Assembly: GCA_913055805.1 (NCBI GenBank) | Contig: CAJXLF010000009.1 | Coordinates: 62,001-126,000 of the forward strand | Source: an uncultured Salinisphaerales bacterium | Lineage (GTDB): Bacteria > Pseudomonadota > Gammaproteobacteria > Nevskiales > CAJXLF01 | Reading direction: 5' to 3' | DNA length: 64,000 bases | In this document: piece after piece, positions 32,759 to 41,891 of the stretch | Position numbering within the stretch: the stretch's first letter is position 1 | Layout of the letters: each line of letters opens with the position of its first letter | Program-made: the position numbers and the translations under genes | Notes under the pieces: generated by a model | Told to the model about the DNA's origin: nothing | The model's database searches: none | Seen by the model: the letters and a program-made list of their open reading frames with translations, nothing else

Positions 32759-35121
32759 ACGAATGGCCCCAGTGTCGGCACCGTGCCGGGCTTATGTGTA
32801 TAGCTGAAACTGACCAGGCAGTCCTGTTCGTCCGGCAACTTGACCTGCAAACGGTTCTCGGCTTCCAGCCCCTGAATATACAGCTGCCCGTCATAACCCA
32901 CATAGCCGCTAACGGTCTCGCTCGTATTCAGGTAGGCCGGCTGGCCAACCGGCACATCACTGCCGTCCGGCATCTGCAATAGCAGGGTAGCGGATTTTCT
33001 GCGCCGCAGATGGAATGTGGCCTGTGCCCCTGCCCGCTCGGAAGGCACAATCCGCTTGTCCACCGCGTCGAAATAAACATCCTCCGGCAGACTGCCGGGA
33101 TCAATACTGATGCGGTTGTCCTGATAGCTGCTCAAAGGCGTCAACAGGTAATAACCACGGCTGTCCGTGTACCCGATTTCGCGGTTCTCCAGCAATACCG
33201 GCACATCTGCAGTACCGTTGGTCGAAACCAGGGCAAAGGCATCGGAAATGCGGCGGGACAGAAACAGATCGTTATCCATGCCGATCAAGGCCCCTGACAG
33301 ACTGGCGAAATACCGCTTCTGTTCGGCAAACTCGGCCACCCCGGCATTCAGCTGGCCGTAATCTCCGCGATAGCCCGACTCCAGTTGCCAGAGGTCACGA
33401 TCCCCGTTCTCCGCCAGCGCCCGCCAGCCAAATCCGCCATCAATGGGGATGGGCCGATTGGCCTGGAAAGCTTCCACCTGGCTGTCACCCTGACGCGAGG
33501 CCGACAGGGCATAGGAGTTACCGCCCCAGGCATAATTCAGGCCGGCAAACACATTGGTCCGGTCCTCATCATCCAGGTCTTCCGTCACGCTGGCGAAAAA
33601 GTTGAGCCGCATGCTCAGGGGCAGGCTGTAAAAGACGGAGGCCAGTCTTGAATCGTCGGACAGCGCTCCGGTTTCCTGCGACTTGAGCCGCACGTATCCC
33701 ATGGTGATGGCGCCAAGATGCTGTCCCAGACGCAAACTCAGAAAAGCCCTGTCCGTACGCCGGAATGGCAGGCGTCCATAGAAGCTGGCCACATCATGGT
33801 AATCCTCACTGGCCTGCGTGGTACTCAGGTTCACGCCGACCCAGCGCCCATGCCATTCGTAACCGATCTGGCCCTGCTGGCCCAGCTGTTCATCCGAACT
33901 GCTCAGCGAAAACGCCGCATTGAAAACCCCGTATTCTTCCAGGCGCAGCGCCGTACCACCGCCCAGCATGGCCAGGCCCCGGGTGGCCTCGGCATGCCCC
34001 TCCAGCGTAAAGAACTCGTTGAGACCATGGCGAACAGAGGTGCTGCCGATCAGATCATCCCCGTAATCGGCGGATTTGACGCCAAAGTTCTGCCGCACAT
34101 AACCCAGCTCCACTGAATAGTCTGTCAGCCCGGGCCGCAATAACTGACTGCTGGCATAGACAGGCAGCACGGTCACCGACTGTCTGCCCAGAGTGTCGGT
34201 CACGACCAGGGTGGCCTGGCCGCGTTGATTGACACTCGGCAGTGCAGCGATTTCAAACGGCCCGGAGGTCACGCGGTCCTGAAACTGACGCACGCCGTTC
34301 ACATACAGCTCGACGGTCGAGGGTAATGCGGCCTGGCCCGCGAATTCCGGTATAGGGAAGGTGATCAGATCCGGTTGCAGGCTGAAATTGCGTGAATACT
34401 GCAGACCGGCGAAGCGCGTGGGCCGGCTCCATGAGAGACCACGGGTAATACCATCACCTAACTGAAAAGTCGTCAGTGCTTCAGGGTCGGAATAACGCCA
34501 GGCCGTGTCCAGGCGCACCCAGGGCTTGATACCGGTCTGAGGTTCGGTAAACCCCAGCATGTCATTGGTCAACAGACCGAAATCACCGAACACACGGGTC
34601 TCGAGCAAACCGTTGATGCGGGTGTTCATACCTTCCGGACGGTCGGCAAAAACATCATAGTTGATCACCACACCGGCAGCTGAATCCACTTCCAACGGAG
34701 CCATTACCGGCTGATTCAGGCTGCGGGTCTCAAGATTCAGGGCATCCAGAGGCGCCTGCAACTCGAGTATCTGCCGGCCCTGGTCGAGCCGGGCAGTCAA
34801 ACCGCTGATGCTCTGCAGGCGCACCCAGCCTGTCGTCCGGGGCAGCTTGAAAGAAAGCGCCTCCAGCGCCTTGGCCGGCATATGGAAGGATTGGCCTTGC
34901 TGAATAACATGAGCGAGGTAACCGGTGGCGGACTGGTTGAGCACCACCTCAAGATAATAATCGGTGCCTTCAGGCGGGTTGGGAGCATCAGGCAGCATAT
35001 CCAGGTTGTCGCCGGAAGCCATGACAGCCCGGGCGCCGAGGATACTGAGGACTACGATGACAAGAACGCTGTCAGCGAGCCTGCGCATCCCCGCCGATGC
35101 TGTGCTCGACAAGCTCCCCAT
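32749..35121 (-). CDS. fimbrial outer-membrane usher protein (CsuD-like)
   Basis: A 790-residue usher. A signal peptide or membrane anchor at about residues 14-36 is followed by the N-terminal domain (YYLEVVLNQ), the 24-strand barrel with plug region (VELYVNGVRQFQDRVTSGPF) and C-terminal domains (YVGYDGQLYIQGLEAEN). It would export and assemble the SCPU subunits in the outer membrane. The ATG at 35121 has AGGG five bases upstream and overlaps the chaperone gene by 50 bases; an ATG at 35088 is an alternative. Confidence 0.93.
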   Translation of the reverse strand: MGSLSSTASAGMRRLADSVLVIVVLSILGARAVMASGDNLDMLPDAPNPPEGTDYYLEVVLNQSATGYLAHVIQQGQSFHMPAKALEALSFKLPRTTGWVRLQSISGLTARLDQGRQILELQAPLDALNLETRSLNQPVMAPLEVDSAAGVVINYDVFADRPEGMNTRINGLLETRVFGDFGLLTNDMLGFTEPQTGIKPWVRLDTAWRYSDPEALTTFQLGDGITRGLSWSRPTRFAGLQYSRNFSLQPDLITFPIPEFAGQAALPSTVELYVNGVRQFQDRVTSGPFEIAALPSVNQRGQATLVVTDTLGRQSVTVLPVYASSQLLRPGLTDYSVELGYVRQNFGVKSADYGDDLIGSTSVRHGLNEFFTLEGHAEATRGLAMLGGGTALRLEEYGVFNAAFSLSSSDEQLGQQGQIGYEWHGRWVGVNLSTTQASEDYHDVASFYGRLPFRRTDRAFLSLRLGQHLGAITMGYVRLKSQETGALSDDSRLASVFYSLPLSMRLNFFASVTEDLDDEDRTNVFAGLNYAWGGNSYALSASRQGDSQVEAFQANRPIPIDGGFGWRALAENGDRDLWQLESGYRGDYGQLNAGVAEFAEQKRYFASLSGALIGMDNDLFLSRRISDAFALVSTNGTADVPVLLENREIGYTDSRGYYLLTPLSSYQDNRISIDPGSLPEDVYFDAVDKRIVPSERAGAQATFHLRRRKSATLLLQMPDGSDVPVGQPAYLNTSETVSGYVGYDGQLYIQGLEAENRLQVKLPDEQDCLVSFSYTHKPGTVPTLGPFVCE

Positions 35122-35842
35122 TGATTACTGCCCTGATGGATTTTGTTCTTGTAACCACGTCGGCGTCGACATTATCCAGCCGCCATTCGCGAGTCTGGCC
35201 CGCAAGCACATACCCGAAAAGTCCGTCCTTGATGGTCATTTGCTTTGGCGGGCTCATGAAAATGAGGTCCGCAATCTGGGCGCTCTTGCTGCCGTTGTTC
35301 TGCAGCGACAGAACCACACCCGTCTCGGTGTTCCTTAGCGACCACTGCAAATCCACATCCGGATTCAGCTGCATTTTCGCGGACGGCCACACAAACAATG
35401 GCAGGGAGTAACGAAATACGAAGTTCACACCCTGCTCTCCGGAGCCATTGGCCACCGGCAGTTCATCTACCAGAATGCGGAAGCTGGCCTCCCGCTGCGC
35501 AGCGGCATTCACTTGCGCCGGCCGGCGAATCACCCGAACCAGTTGCCGCTCCCCCGGAGGGATACTGACCATCGCGGGACTCAGGGCGAAGGCCTGGCTG
35601 GCCTGAAGCACTTCCCGGTCCTGTTCCTGGGCCCAGCCAAACAGGCGTACCTGCGCCTGAATAGTGCGTTCGCCGTTATTGATAAGCCACAAGCGGTGTG
35701 ACTGGTCGCCGGGTTCGAACACAAGGTTCGTCGGCGTGACCTGAAGACTGGCTGCATACAATGGCAAGCTGACCACCCAGATTCCCAGTACGGGAACCAG
35801 GCGGCCAGCAATTTTGCCAATATGCCGTATGAGCGTCTTCAT
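35072..35842 (-). CDS. fimbrial periplasmic chaperone (PapD-like, CsuC-like)
   Basis: A 256-residue chaperone with signal peptide ending LYA. The first immunoglobulin domain starts SLQVTPTNLVFEPGDQSHRLWLINNG; a subunit-binding strand is visible in RQLVRVIRRP, and the second domain contains NNGSKSAQIADLIFM. It delivers pilin subunits to the usher. It lies six bases after the pilin gene and overlaps the usher gene by 50 bases. Confidence 0.92.
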   Translation of the reverse strand: MKTLIRHIGKIAGRLVPVLGIWVVSLPLYAASLQVTPTNLVFEPGDQSHRLWLINNGERTIQAQVRLFGWAQEQDREVLQASQAFALSPAMVSIPPGERQLVRVIRRPAQVNAAAQREASFRILVDELPVANGSGEQGVNFVFRYSLPLFVWPSAKMQLNPDVDLQWSLRNTETGVVLSLQNNGSKSAQIADLIFMSPPKQMTIKDGLFGYVLAGQTREWRLDNVDADVVTRTKSIRAVINGELVEHSIGGDAQAR

Positions 35843-35848
35843 TAATCA

Positions 35849-36346
35849 TCAGAATGACACAGTTACGGTCACGGTGTCTGTAAAGATACCGGTAGAAACA
35901 CTCTGGCCACTGGGCACACGGCCATAGACAGTGAAGGCCTTGATACCGTCCACGTCACTGCCATCGTCACCCTGGGTCGTGGTGCCGCCGATATCATCCC
36001 AGCGGGTCGTACGCGAGGAGTCAGTGTACATATCGTAGTTCACATAGTTACCCGAACCGTCATGCAGACGGCGCTGGGTCACATCCGCGTTCACGCCGTC
36101 GTCCAGACCAATCTGATAATCCGAACCGATGGTACAGGTCGCCGTTACCGTCGACTGGGCATCGTTATTGGATGCCAGAGAAGGCACGTCAACGAAGGTC
36201 AGCGGCGTCGCCACCACCAGACAACTTTCCAGAACCGTCAGCGACACGGTAAACGTGGTGGTGCTGTCGGCCGCATAGGCCGAACCGCCCAACATGCTCA
36301 TACTCAAGGCCGACACAGCGGCAAAACGTTTAAAACCTTTCATCTC
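35849..36346 (-). CDS. spore coat U (SCPU) domain major pilin (CsuA/B-like)
   Basis: A 165-residue secreted subunit with one SCPU domain. The signal peptide ends SAYA; the mature chain starts with a TTTFTVSLTVLESC-like donor strand, has paired cysteines, and ends VSTGIFTDTVTVTVSF. GGAGG lies eight bases before the ATG at 36344-36346, so the longer frame from 36367 is less likely. It is first in the operon, as expected for the abundant shaft subunit. Confidence 0.88.
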   Translation of the reverse strand, partial: EMKGFKRFAAVSALSMSMLGGSAYAADSTTTFTVSLTVLESCLVVATPLTFVDVPSLASNNDAQSTVTATCTIGSDYQIGLDDGVNADVTQRRLHDGSGNYVNYDMYTDSSRTTRWDDIGGTTTQGDDGSDVDGIKAFTVYGRVPSGQSVSTGIFTDTVTVTVSF

Positions 36347-36643
36347 ATTAACCTCCAGGTTGAACATGGAAAGCCAGGCTTTCCTGCTGAACCGCCGGGC
36401 TCCCCCCTGGGAAAACCCTGTTTTGTTGGCTGTTCAACTGATTGTTATTTTTGGCTTTCCGGAGGTTTTCAGGTATCCGTCAAATTACCGTCGCTGAGTG
36501 AGCCCTGGACTCATAAATGAATAGGAAAAGGCTTACAAAACCCTTACAGAATCATGCGTGCACCAGAGGCAACCGGATTATCGAAGTCAGCGGAAGGGCA
36601 GTTCAAAAATGCCCGCTGACAGCTTCGAAAGCTTGAGCGAAGG
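36347..36643. promoter_or_regulatory. pilus operon upstream region with three GGAAAGCC copies
   Basis: No gene is visible. GGAAAGCC-A-GGCTTTCC forms a perfect 17-base palindrome at 36368-36384, and one further half-site (GGCTTTCC on the + strand) lies at 36453-36460. These may be a regulator site or a leader hairpin for the pilin message. The remainder to the LysR gene is featureless to me. Confidence 0.45.
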
Positions 36644-37519
36644 TTACTGGTTCTCAAACCAGGCCTTGAGAAAATTCACGCAGCTGGTGATCTTGGGCGG
36701 CACGAACTGACGTGCCGGATAGATGGCATAAAGTTCCAGTTGCGGTCGCGAGGCATCGGGCAGGATTTCCACCATGCGGCCGTCTGCCAGTTCGTCCCTG
36801 CACACAAAACTGGGCAAAAAGCCGATGCCCTGCCCGTCCATAATCAGCTGCTTCATGAAAATGGTGCTGTTGACCCGCAGGTTGCCGGCCACCTGCACGC
36901 CATCGCCCAGCGGCCATTCGTTGCGCCCGCGAAAATAGCTGTACACGAAACAGTTGTGTTGCTGGAGATCCTCAGGCTGCCTGATGGCTGAGTGCTTTTT
37001 GAGATAGTCCCCGGAGGCACAGACCCGGTAATCGAAACGGGTAATGGCCTTGCCGATATAGCTGGAGTCGAAGGTCCGGCTGGCGGCGCGGAAGCCCAGA
37101 TCGAAGCCATGCTCGACGAGGTCCACCCAGTCGTCGCTGAGCTGGATGTCCAGACGAATCTCGGGATATTCCTGCATGAAGGCAGAAAAGGCCCGTGACA
37201 GGTCGGTCATGCCCAGCGCCATGGGTGCATTGATACGCAACTTGCCGGCCGGCTTGCTCTGCAGGTCCTGGATGTAGCTGTCGGCATCTTCCACTTGCAA
37301 CAGGATCTGGCGGCAGCGTTCCAGGTAGCCCTCGCCGGCCTGCGTGAGTTGCAGGCTGCGCGTGGAACGGTTCAACAGCCGCGCGCCCACATCCTTTTCC
37401 AGACGGGTGATTTCCTTGCTGATAAGCGACTTGGAAATGCCCAGATCATCGGCCACCTGGGTAAAGCTGCCGGTATCCGCCAGCAGCACAAACCAGTGCA
37501 TTGCGCGCAGTCTGTCCAT
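36644..37519 (-). CDS. LysR-family transcriptional regulator
   Basis: A 291-residue LTTR with a helix-turn-helix at the N terminus (FVLLADTGSFTQVADDLGIS, SLISKEITRLEKDVGARLLN) and an effector-binding domain of CrgA/DsdC-type layout (LRINAPMALGMTDLSRAF, GFDLGFRAASR). The start is at 37519 with GGGGTGAAT before it; a GTG two codons upstream is possible. It is divergent from the GST-NTF2-DsbA-tautomerase operon and probably regulates it. Confidence 0.92.
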   Translation of the reverse strand: MDRLRAMHWFVLLADTGSFTQVADDLGISKSLISKEITRLEKDVGARLLNRSTRSLQLTQAGEGYLERCRQILLQVEDADSYIQDLQSKPAGKLRINAPMALGMTDLSRAFSAFMQEYPEIRLDIQLSDDWVDLVEHGFDLGFRAASRTFDSSYIGKAITRFDYRVCASGDYLKKHSAIRQPEDLQQHNCFVYSYFRGRNEWPLGDGVQVAGNLRVNSTIFMKQLIMDGQGIGFLPSFVCRDELADGRMVEILPDASRPQLELYAIYPARQFVPPKITSCVNFLKAWFENQ

Positions 37520-37637
37520 ATTCACCCCGTTTCCAATTCATAAACAGTCCATTCGCATTATAGGCGTTTTTCTGAACAAGGCAGCCGCCTAGACTGCAAC
37601 GCAGATTCACTAACCCGCACCCGAAAAAGGAGTCACC

Positions 37638-38249
37638 ATGTACAAGCTCTACTACCTGCCCGGCGCCTGCTCGCTGGCCACCCAGACCATCATTCACGAA
37701 CTCGGTCTGCCGGTGGAAATCGTCAACAAGACCCAGGCGCCGGAATTCGCCGAACTCAACCCGGTGGGTACCGTGCCGGTGCTGATCGACAACGGCGAAG
37801 TCCTGCGCGAAGGCGCGGCTGTCATGCTGCATCTGCTGGAATCCAACCGCAGCGCCATGTTGCCGGCAGACGGACCGCAGCGCCGGCGCGCGATCCAGTC
37901 CATCATGTTCGCCAACGCCACCATGCATCCGGCCTACAGCCGCCTGTTTTTCCTGACCCAGAACATGGAAGACAGCCCGGCCCGCAGCGCCGCCCTGCAG
38001 GCCGCCGCCGACAATATCAGCAAGCTGTGGCAGGTGGTGGATAACCAGGTTGGCGACAAGCCCTTCCTCGACAGCGACCAACTCAGCGCCGCCGACGTCA
38101 TGCTCACCGTGTATTCCCGCTGGGGCCAGTACTTCCCGGTGAACATCACGCTGGGCGCCAACAGCGAACGCATGATCGCCAACGTCAGCAACCGGCCCAG
38201 CTTCCAGCGCGCTCTGGCGGCCGAGCAGGCGCAGAGCGAGGCGGCCTGA
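37638..38249 (+). CDS. glutathione S-transferase, beta-class-like
   Basis: A 203-residue GST with MYKLYYLPGACSLATQTI, the beta-class N terminus in which the Cys (about residue 11) forms mixed disulfides with glutathione, and NPVGTVPVLIDNGEVLREGAA for glutathione binding. AAGGAGTCACC precedes the ATG. It is first of four genes in a probable LysR-controlled operon that would handle an electrophilic compound. Confidence 0.93.
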   Translation: MYKLYYLPGACSLATQTIIHELGLPVEIVNKTQAPEFAELNPVGTVPVLIDNGEVLREGAAVMLHLLESNRSAMLPADGPQRRRAIQSIMFANATMHPAYSRLFFLTQNMEDSPARSAALQAAADNISKLWQVVDNQVGDKPFLDSDQLSAADVMLTVYSRWGQYFPVNITLGANSERMIANVSNRPSFQRALAAEQAQSEAA

Positions 38250-38615
38250 ATGAGTGCGCTGGCATCAGACCTCGACACCATCACCCACATTCTCGGCGAG
38301 TATTTCCTCGGCCTGCATGAAGGTGACAGCGAGCGACTGCGTGCCATTTTCCATCCGCAGGCTGCGTTGCAGGCCCCCGGCCTGCGGCGCAGCCGCGCGG
38401 AATGGCTGGCTCTGGTGGAGGAACGCGAAAGCCCCGCCGCCCGTGGCGATACCTTCGCCTACCGCATCCTCGGCATCGAGATTCTCGGGGACCAGGCCAT
38501 GGCGAAAGTTGACTGCCCGCTGCTCGGCCGGCGTTACGTTGATTACCTCGGACTGCTCAGGGAAGACGGCCGCTGGCGCATCGTGAACAAGATGTATGCC
38601 GACCGCCCCGAATAA
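38250..38615 (+). CDS. NTF2-like (putative lumazine-binding) protein
   Basis: A 121-residue protein with the NTF2 fold: helix-rich N-terminal third (TITHILGEYFLGLHEGDSER), a FHPQAALQAPG turn and a C-terminal LGLLREDGRWRIVNKMYAD strand pair. Its ATG begins immediately after the GST stop. Such proteins act as small-molecule isomerases or binding proteins; the substrate is unknown. Confidence 0.75.
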   Translation: MSALASDLDTITHILGEYFLGLHEGDSERLRAIFHPQAALQAPGLRRSRAEWLALVEERESPAARGDTFAYRILGIEILGDQAMAKVDCPLLGRRYVDYLGLLREDGRWRIVNKMYADRPE

Positions 38616-38626
38616 AAGGAACTGCC

Positions 38627-39283
38627 ATGCAAACCATCAAGATTGAAATGATCCACGACATCGTGTGCTCCTGGTGCGCGATTGGTTACCGGCATCTGCA
38701 AACCGCCCTGCACGATCTCGAAGGCCAGGTAGAAGCCGATCTGCATTTTCTGCCCTTTGAACTCAACCCCGACATGTCGCCCGAAGGCGAGGACATTGTG
38801 GCGCATCTCGGGCGCCGCTACGGCTGGGACGAAGAACGGGTGATGACTTACCGCCGCGACCTCATCCCCAAAGGCCTGGCTGCCGGTGTGCACTTCGACT
38901 TCAGTAAACGCACGCATTACTACAACACCTTCGATGCGCACTGCCTCATGCACTGGGCCGAACAGCAGGGCCGGCAAGTCGAGCTCAACGAAGTGCTGAT
39001 TCCTGCCTATCACAGCGAAGGCGCCAACCTTGCCGATCGTCAGGCCTTGCTCGATCTGGCCGCGCGCGCCGGCCTTGACCGTGAAGCAGCCCGACAGGCT
39101 TTAGTCTCCGGGGAACTCGTGCAACCGGCAAAACAAAAGATGGCCCGGGTCGCCACCTACAAGGTGCGTAGCGTACCGGCGTTCATTTTCAACGAAACCG
39201 ATTTTGTTTCCGGTTCCAACTCGCCGGAATTTTTCCTCCAGTACCTGCACGGCCAACTCAAGGCTTCAACCACTGCTGCATAA
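38627..39283 (+). CDS. DsbA-family (FrnE-like) oxidoreductase
   Basis: A 218-residue protein of the DsbA/2-hydroxychromene-2-carboxylate isomerase group. CSWC at residues 14-17 is the CxxC pair; the helical insertion and the C-terminal VRSVPAFIFNETDFVSGSNS with cis-Pro match FrnE. There is no signal peptide, so it is cytoplasmic. It lies 11 bases after the NTF2-like gene. FrnE-like proteins act in oxidative stress or aromatic isomerisation. Confidence 0.88.
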   Translation: MQTIKIEMIHDIVCSWCAIGYRHLQTALHDLEGQVEADLHFLPFELNPDMSPEGEDIVAHLGRRYGWDEERVMTYRRDLIPKGLAAGVHFDFSKRTHYYNTFDAHCLMHWAEQQGRQVELNEVLIPAYHSEGANLADRQALLDLAARAGLDREAARQALVSGELVQPAKQKMARVATYKVRSVPAFIFNETDFVSGSNSPEFFLQYLHGQLKASTTAA

Positions 39284-39294
39284 AGGAGTGCTCC

Positions 39295-39519
39295 ATGCCC
39301 TACGTAAACATCCAGATCACCGACGAAGGCGTGACCCGTGAACAAAAGGAAGCGCTGATCCAGCGCACCACCCTCATGCTGGTAGAAGTGCTGAACAAGG
39401 ACCCGGCTACCACTTTCGTGGTGATCGACGAAGTCAGCACTGATAACTGGGGCGTGGCCGGAGAACTGGTCAGTGATTTGCGCAAACGTCAGGCAGAGAA
39501 ACGAACGTCAAAAAAGTGA
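39295..39519 (+). CDS. 4-oxalocrotonate tautomerase family protein
   Basis: A 74-residue tautomerase. After Met removal the catalytic base is Pro2 (MPYVNIQITDEGVTREQK), and the VVIDEVSTDNWGVAGEL region matches the family's core. It completes the LysR-controlled operon, 11 bases after the DsbA-like gene. Length is a little above the 62-residue classical enzymes because of a basic tail. Substrate unknown. Confidence 0.88.
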   Translation: MPYVNIQITDEGVTREQKEALIQRTTLMLVEVLNKDPATTFVVIDEVSTDNWGVAGELVSDLRKRQAEKRTSKK

Positions 39520-39588
39520 TGCCCGGGGCACATCAGGTATATCAGGGAGTTGCAACCAGAACCTGCACAATAGCTTCGCCTCTGGGGT

Positions 39589-39861
39589 GTGGCGTATTAC
39601 TATCGTAAACTCAGCGATAAGAATGGTATCGGCGTAGTGCTGGGTCTGGGCCCGGAACGCGACCGCGACCTTGACGGTGGTTATGAGCTGGGCGGAAACC
39701 TCTCGGTAGAAGACCTTTTTGGCATCTATCGAGACTGGCAACTGCGGGCCTATGCCGGACTGGGCGGCCGCGTCAGCGACAGTGGCGCCGGCTCTGCCAC
39801 CGGCCGTATTCAGGCCTTCCGCGGCTACAGCTTCGGCCTGGAGTTCATTTACCGCTTTTAA
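39589..39861 (+). pseudogene. outer-membrane beta-barrel fragment
   Basis: The frame, open from 39574, encodes amphipathic strands ([34 protein letters not shown]-like) and ends FGLEFIYRF, a typical outer-membrane protein C terminus with terminal Phe. There is no signal peptide or N-terminal half; an in-frame TAG precedes at 39571. It looks like the 3' remnant of a barrel gene. A genuine short GTG-started gene is the less likely alternative. Confidence 0.5.
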
Positions 39862-39884
39862 ACTGCCAGCTACAGGATTCAGGC

Positions 39885-41192
39885 ATGACTGACACTACGG
39901 GTTTCGTAGATAAAGTACGGGACCATTCCGCCGTTATCGGCATTTACGGCCTGGGCTATGTCGGCCTTCCACTGGCAATATGCTTCGTACAGGCAGGCTT
40001 CAGAGTCATCGGCTTTGATATCGATGACAGCAAAATCCGCGCACTGGAGAGCGGCAAGAGTTATCTGCCGCATATCGATATCTCGCCGCTGCAGGGAGCC
40101 GACGGACGCTTTCAGGCAACGACCGATTTCTCCAGAACGTCGGGAGCTGATGCCCTGATTATCTGCGTGCCCACGCCACTGGATGCGCACCGCAATCCCG
40201 ACCTCAGTTTTGTCACCGGCACCATGGACAGCATCGCCCCCTGGCTAAGGCCGGGACAATTGGTTGCGCTGGAAAGCACCACCTACCCCGGCACCACCGA
40301 GGAAGAGCTCAAGCCGCGCATCGAGGCCCGCGGACTGAAAGTGGGCAGCGACGTTTATCTGGTCTACTCGCCGGAACGCGAAGATCCCGGCAATCCCCAC
40401 TTCACCACCCGTAACATTCCCAAGGTCTGCGGCGGCATGACCGAAGCCTGCCTGGAAGCCGGCGTGGTGCTCTACGGCCAGGTCATTGAAAGCGTGGTTC
40501 CGGTCAGTTCGGTGGGCACGGCGGAAATGACCAAGCTGCTGGAAAATATCCAACGCGCCGTCAATATCGGCCTGGTCAATGAAATGAAAATCGTCGCTGA
40601 CCAGATGGGCATCGACATTCACGAGGTTATCGAAGCGGCGGCCACCAAACCCTTTGGCTTTGTGCCCTACTATCCCGGCCCCGGTCTGGGCGGCCACTGC
40701 ATTCCCATCGACCCCTTCTACCTGACCTGGAAAAGTCACGAGTTTGGCGGCAACACCCGCTTCATCGAACTGGCGGGCGAAATCAACTCCAGCATGCCGG
40801 AATGGGTGGTGCACAAGATCTCCGCGGCACTCAACGAACAGAACAAGTCGGTCAAGGACAGTCGCATTCTCATTCTGGGCATTGCCTACAAACGCGATGT
40901 CGGCGACATGCGCGAATCACCCGCCGCCAAAATCATGGAGCTGCTCAGACGGCGCGGCGCCATACTGGCCTACAGCGATCCGCATGTAGCGGCGTTCCCG
41001 AAAATGCGGGAATACGATTTTGAGTTGCACAGTGTTCCCGTCGATGCCGACACCCTGCCCGATTATGACTGCGTGGTGGTCGTGACCGACCATATGGCCT
41101 TTAATTACGACCTGATCCTGGAACATGCCAGTAGCATCGTGGATACGCGTGGCGTTTACCGAACCCCCCATCCCAAGGTACTCAAGGCTTGA
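39885..41192 (+). CDS. UDP-N-acetylglucosamine 6-dehydrogenase (WbpA-like nucleotide sugar dehydrogenase)
   Basis: A 435-residue enzyme that oxidises the 6-hydroxyl of a UDP-sugar to a carboxylate in two NAD-dependent steps. The N-terminal Rossmann motif is GLGYVG (22-27), and active-site Cys272 is in [12 protein letters not shown]. The C-terminal UDP-binding domain has [17 protein letters not shown]. Family members supply UDP-uronic acids for O-antigen, Vi or capsule. It stands alone here without glycosyltransferases. UDP-glucose dehydrogenase is the other possible assignment. Confidence 0.9.
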   Translation: MTDTTGFVDKVRDHSAVIGIYGLGYVGLPLAICFVQAGFRVIGFDIDDSKIRALESGKSYLPHIDISPLQGADGRFQATTDFSRTSGADALIICVPTPLDAHRNPDLSFVTGTMDSIAPWLRPGQLVALESTTYPGTTEEELKPRIEARGLKVGSDVYLVYSPEREDPGNPHFTTRNIPKVCGGMTEACLEAGVVLYGQVIESVVPVSSVGTAEMTKLLENIQRAVNIGLVNEMKIVADQMGIDIHEVIEAAATKPFGFVPYYPGPGLGGHCIPIDPFYLTWKSHEFGGNTRFIELAGEINSSMPEWVVHKISAALNEQNKSVKDSRILILGIAYKRDVGDMRESPAAKIMELLRRRGAILAYSDPHVAAFPKMREYDFELHSVPVDADTLPDYDCVVVVTDHMAFNYDLILEHASSIVDTRGVYRTPHPKVLKA

Positions 41193-41247
41193 TTCAGATA
41201 TAGCGCCACGACAAGCGCCAGATAGCATGACACTTTATTGAGGAAGA

Positions 41248-41281
41248 AAACCGGGCCCTGCGCCGACGCCCGGCCCGGTTT
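41248..41281. terminator. bidirectional hairpin between convergent genes
   Basis: AAACCGGGCC pairs with GGCCCGGTTT around a 14-base loop. On the minus strand it is followed by TTCTTCC and lies 18 bases after the P460 stop; on the plus strand it lies about 55 bases after the dehydrogenase stop. Confidence 0.7.
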
Positions 41282-41298
41282 CTGGAAGCAGAATAAAA

Positions 41299-41844
41299 CT
41301 AGCGTTTCAGCGTCGGATAACCGTCCAGAAACACCCAGTCGCTGTCTTTCGCCGGCAGGTGGCAGCCCTGACAGGTCTGCTCGAAACTCACCGACACATT
41401 GGTAGTCGGGTCTTTCGCTTCGTACAGCGCCCAGCCCCAGCCTTCGGCCCAGTGCGGCCCGTCGAAACGCGCCTTGCTGTCCTTGACCATAACGAACCAG
41501 ACGGCCGGGTCGGTCGCCCACTGCGCCTGGCCGGTGGTCAGGGCGCCGGCGCCGATACTGCGGATTTCCTTCACCAGCACGGTACCATCGGCAAACTTGC
41601 CGGTCTGATTAAAGGCCCGTGCCGCCTCCGGCTGGGTATAGACGTCGTGAAAGCCATGGCCCGGCGCCTTCTCATCCGTCACCACCCAGGAACCCAGGTG
41701 CGTCCATTCCTGGCGAAAGTTTTTTGGCAGCTGAATACCGCCCTGCTTGTCCACGACCGTGGCGAAGGTCTGCGTCGGCAGATCAGACGCCGCTGCAACG
41801 AAACTTGCGGTCAGGATGACCGCCGTAAGAATACGCGTATACAT
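41299..41844 (-). CDS. cytochrome P460-family protein
   Basis: A 181-residue secreted heme protein. The signal peptide ends VAAA; the C-terminal CQGCH (158-162) binds heme, and the domain shape (FRQEWTHLGSWVV, VWFVMVKDSKARFDG) matches cytochrome P460/cytochrome c'-beta. P460 enzymes oxidise hydroxylamine or bind NO; which applies is not decided by the sequence. GGAGAGGGAC precedes the ATG. It follows a YHS gene across a hairpin. Confidence 0.88.
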   Translation of the reverse strand: MYTRILTAVILTASFVAAASDLPTQTFATVVDKQGGIQLPKNFRQEWTHLGSWVVTDEKAPGHGFHDVYTQPEAARAFNQTGKFADGTVLVKEIRSIGAGALTTGQAQWATDPAVWFVMVKDSKARFDGPHWAEGWGWALYEAKDPTTNVSVSFEQTCQGCHLPAKDSDWVFLDGYPTLKR

Positions 41845-41861
41845 GTCCCTCTCCTGAAATT

Positions 41862-41884
41862 GGCGGGGGCATTACGCCCCCGCC
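41862..41884 (-). terminator. intercistronic GC-rich hairpin between YHS and P460 genes
   Basis: GGCGGGGGC pairs with GCCCCCGCC around a five-base loop. It is read leftward after the YHS stop and is followed only by AATTTC, so it could be partial termination or a message-stabilising hairpin within the operon. Confidence 0.55.
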
Positions 41885-41891
41885 ATGCGGT

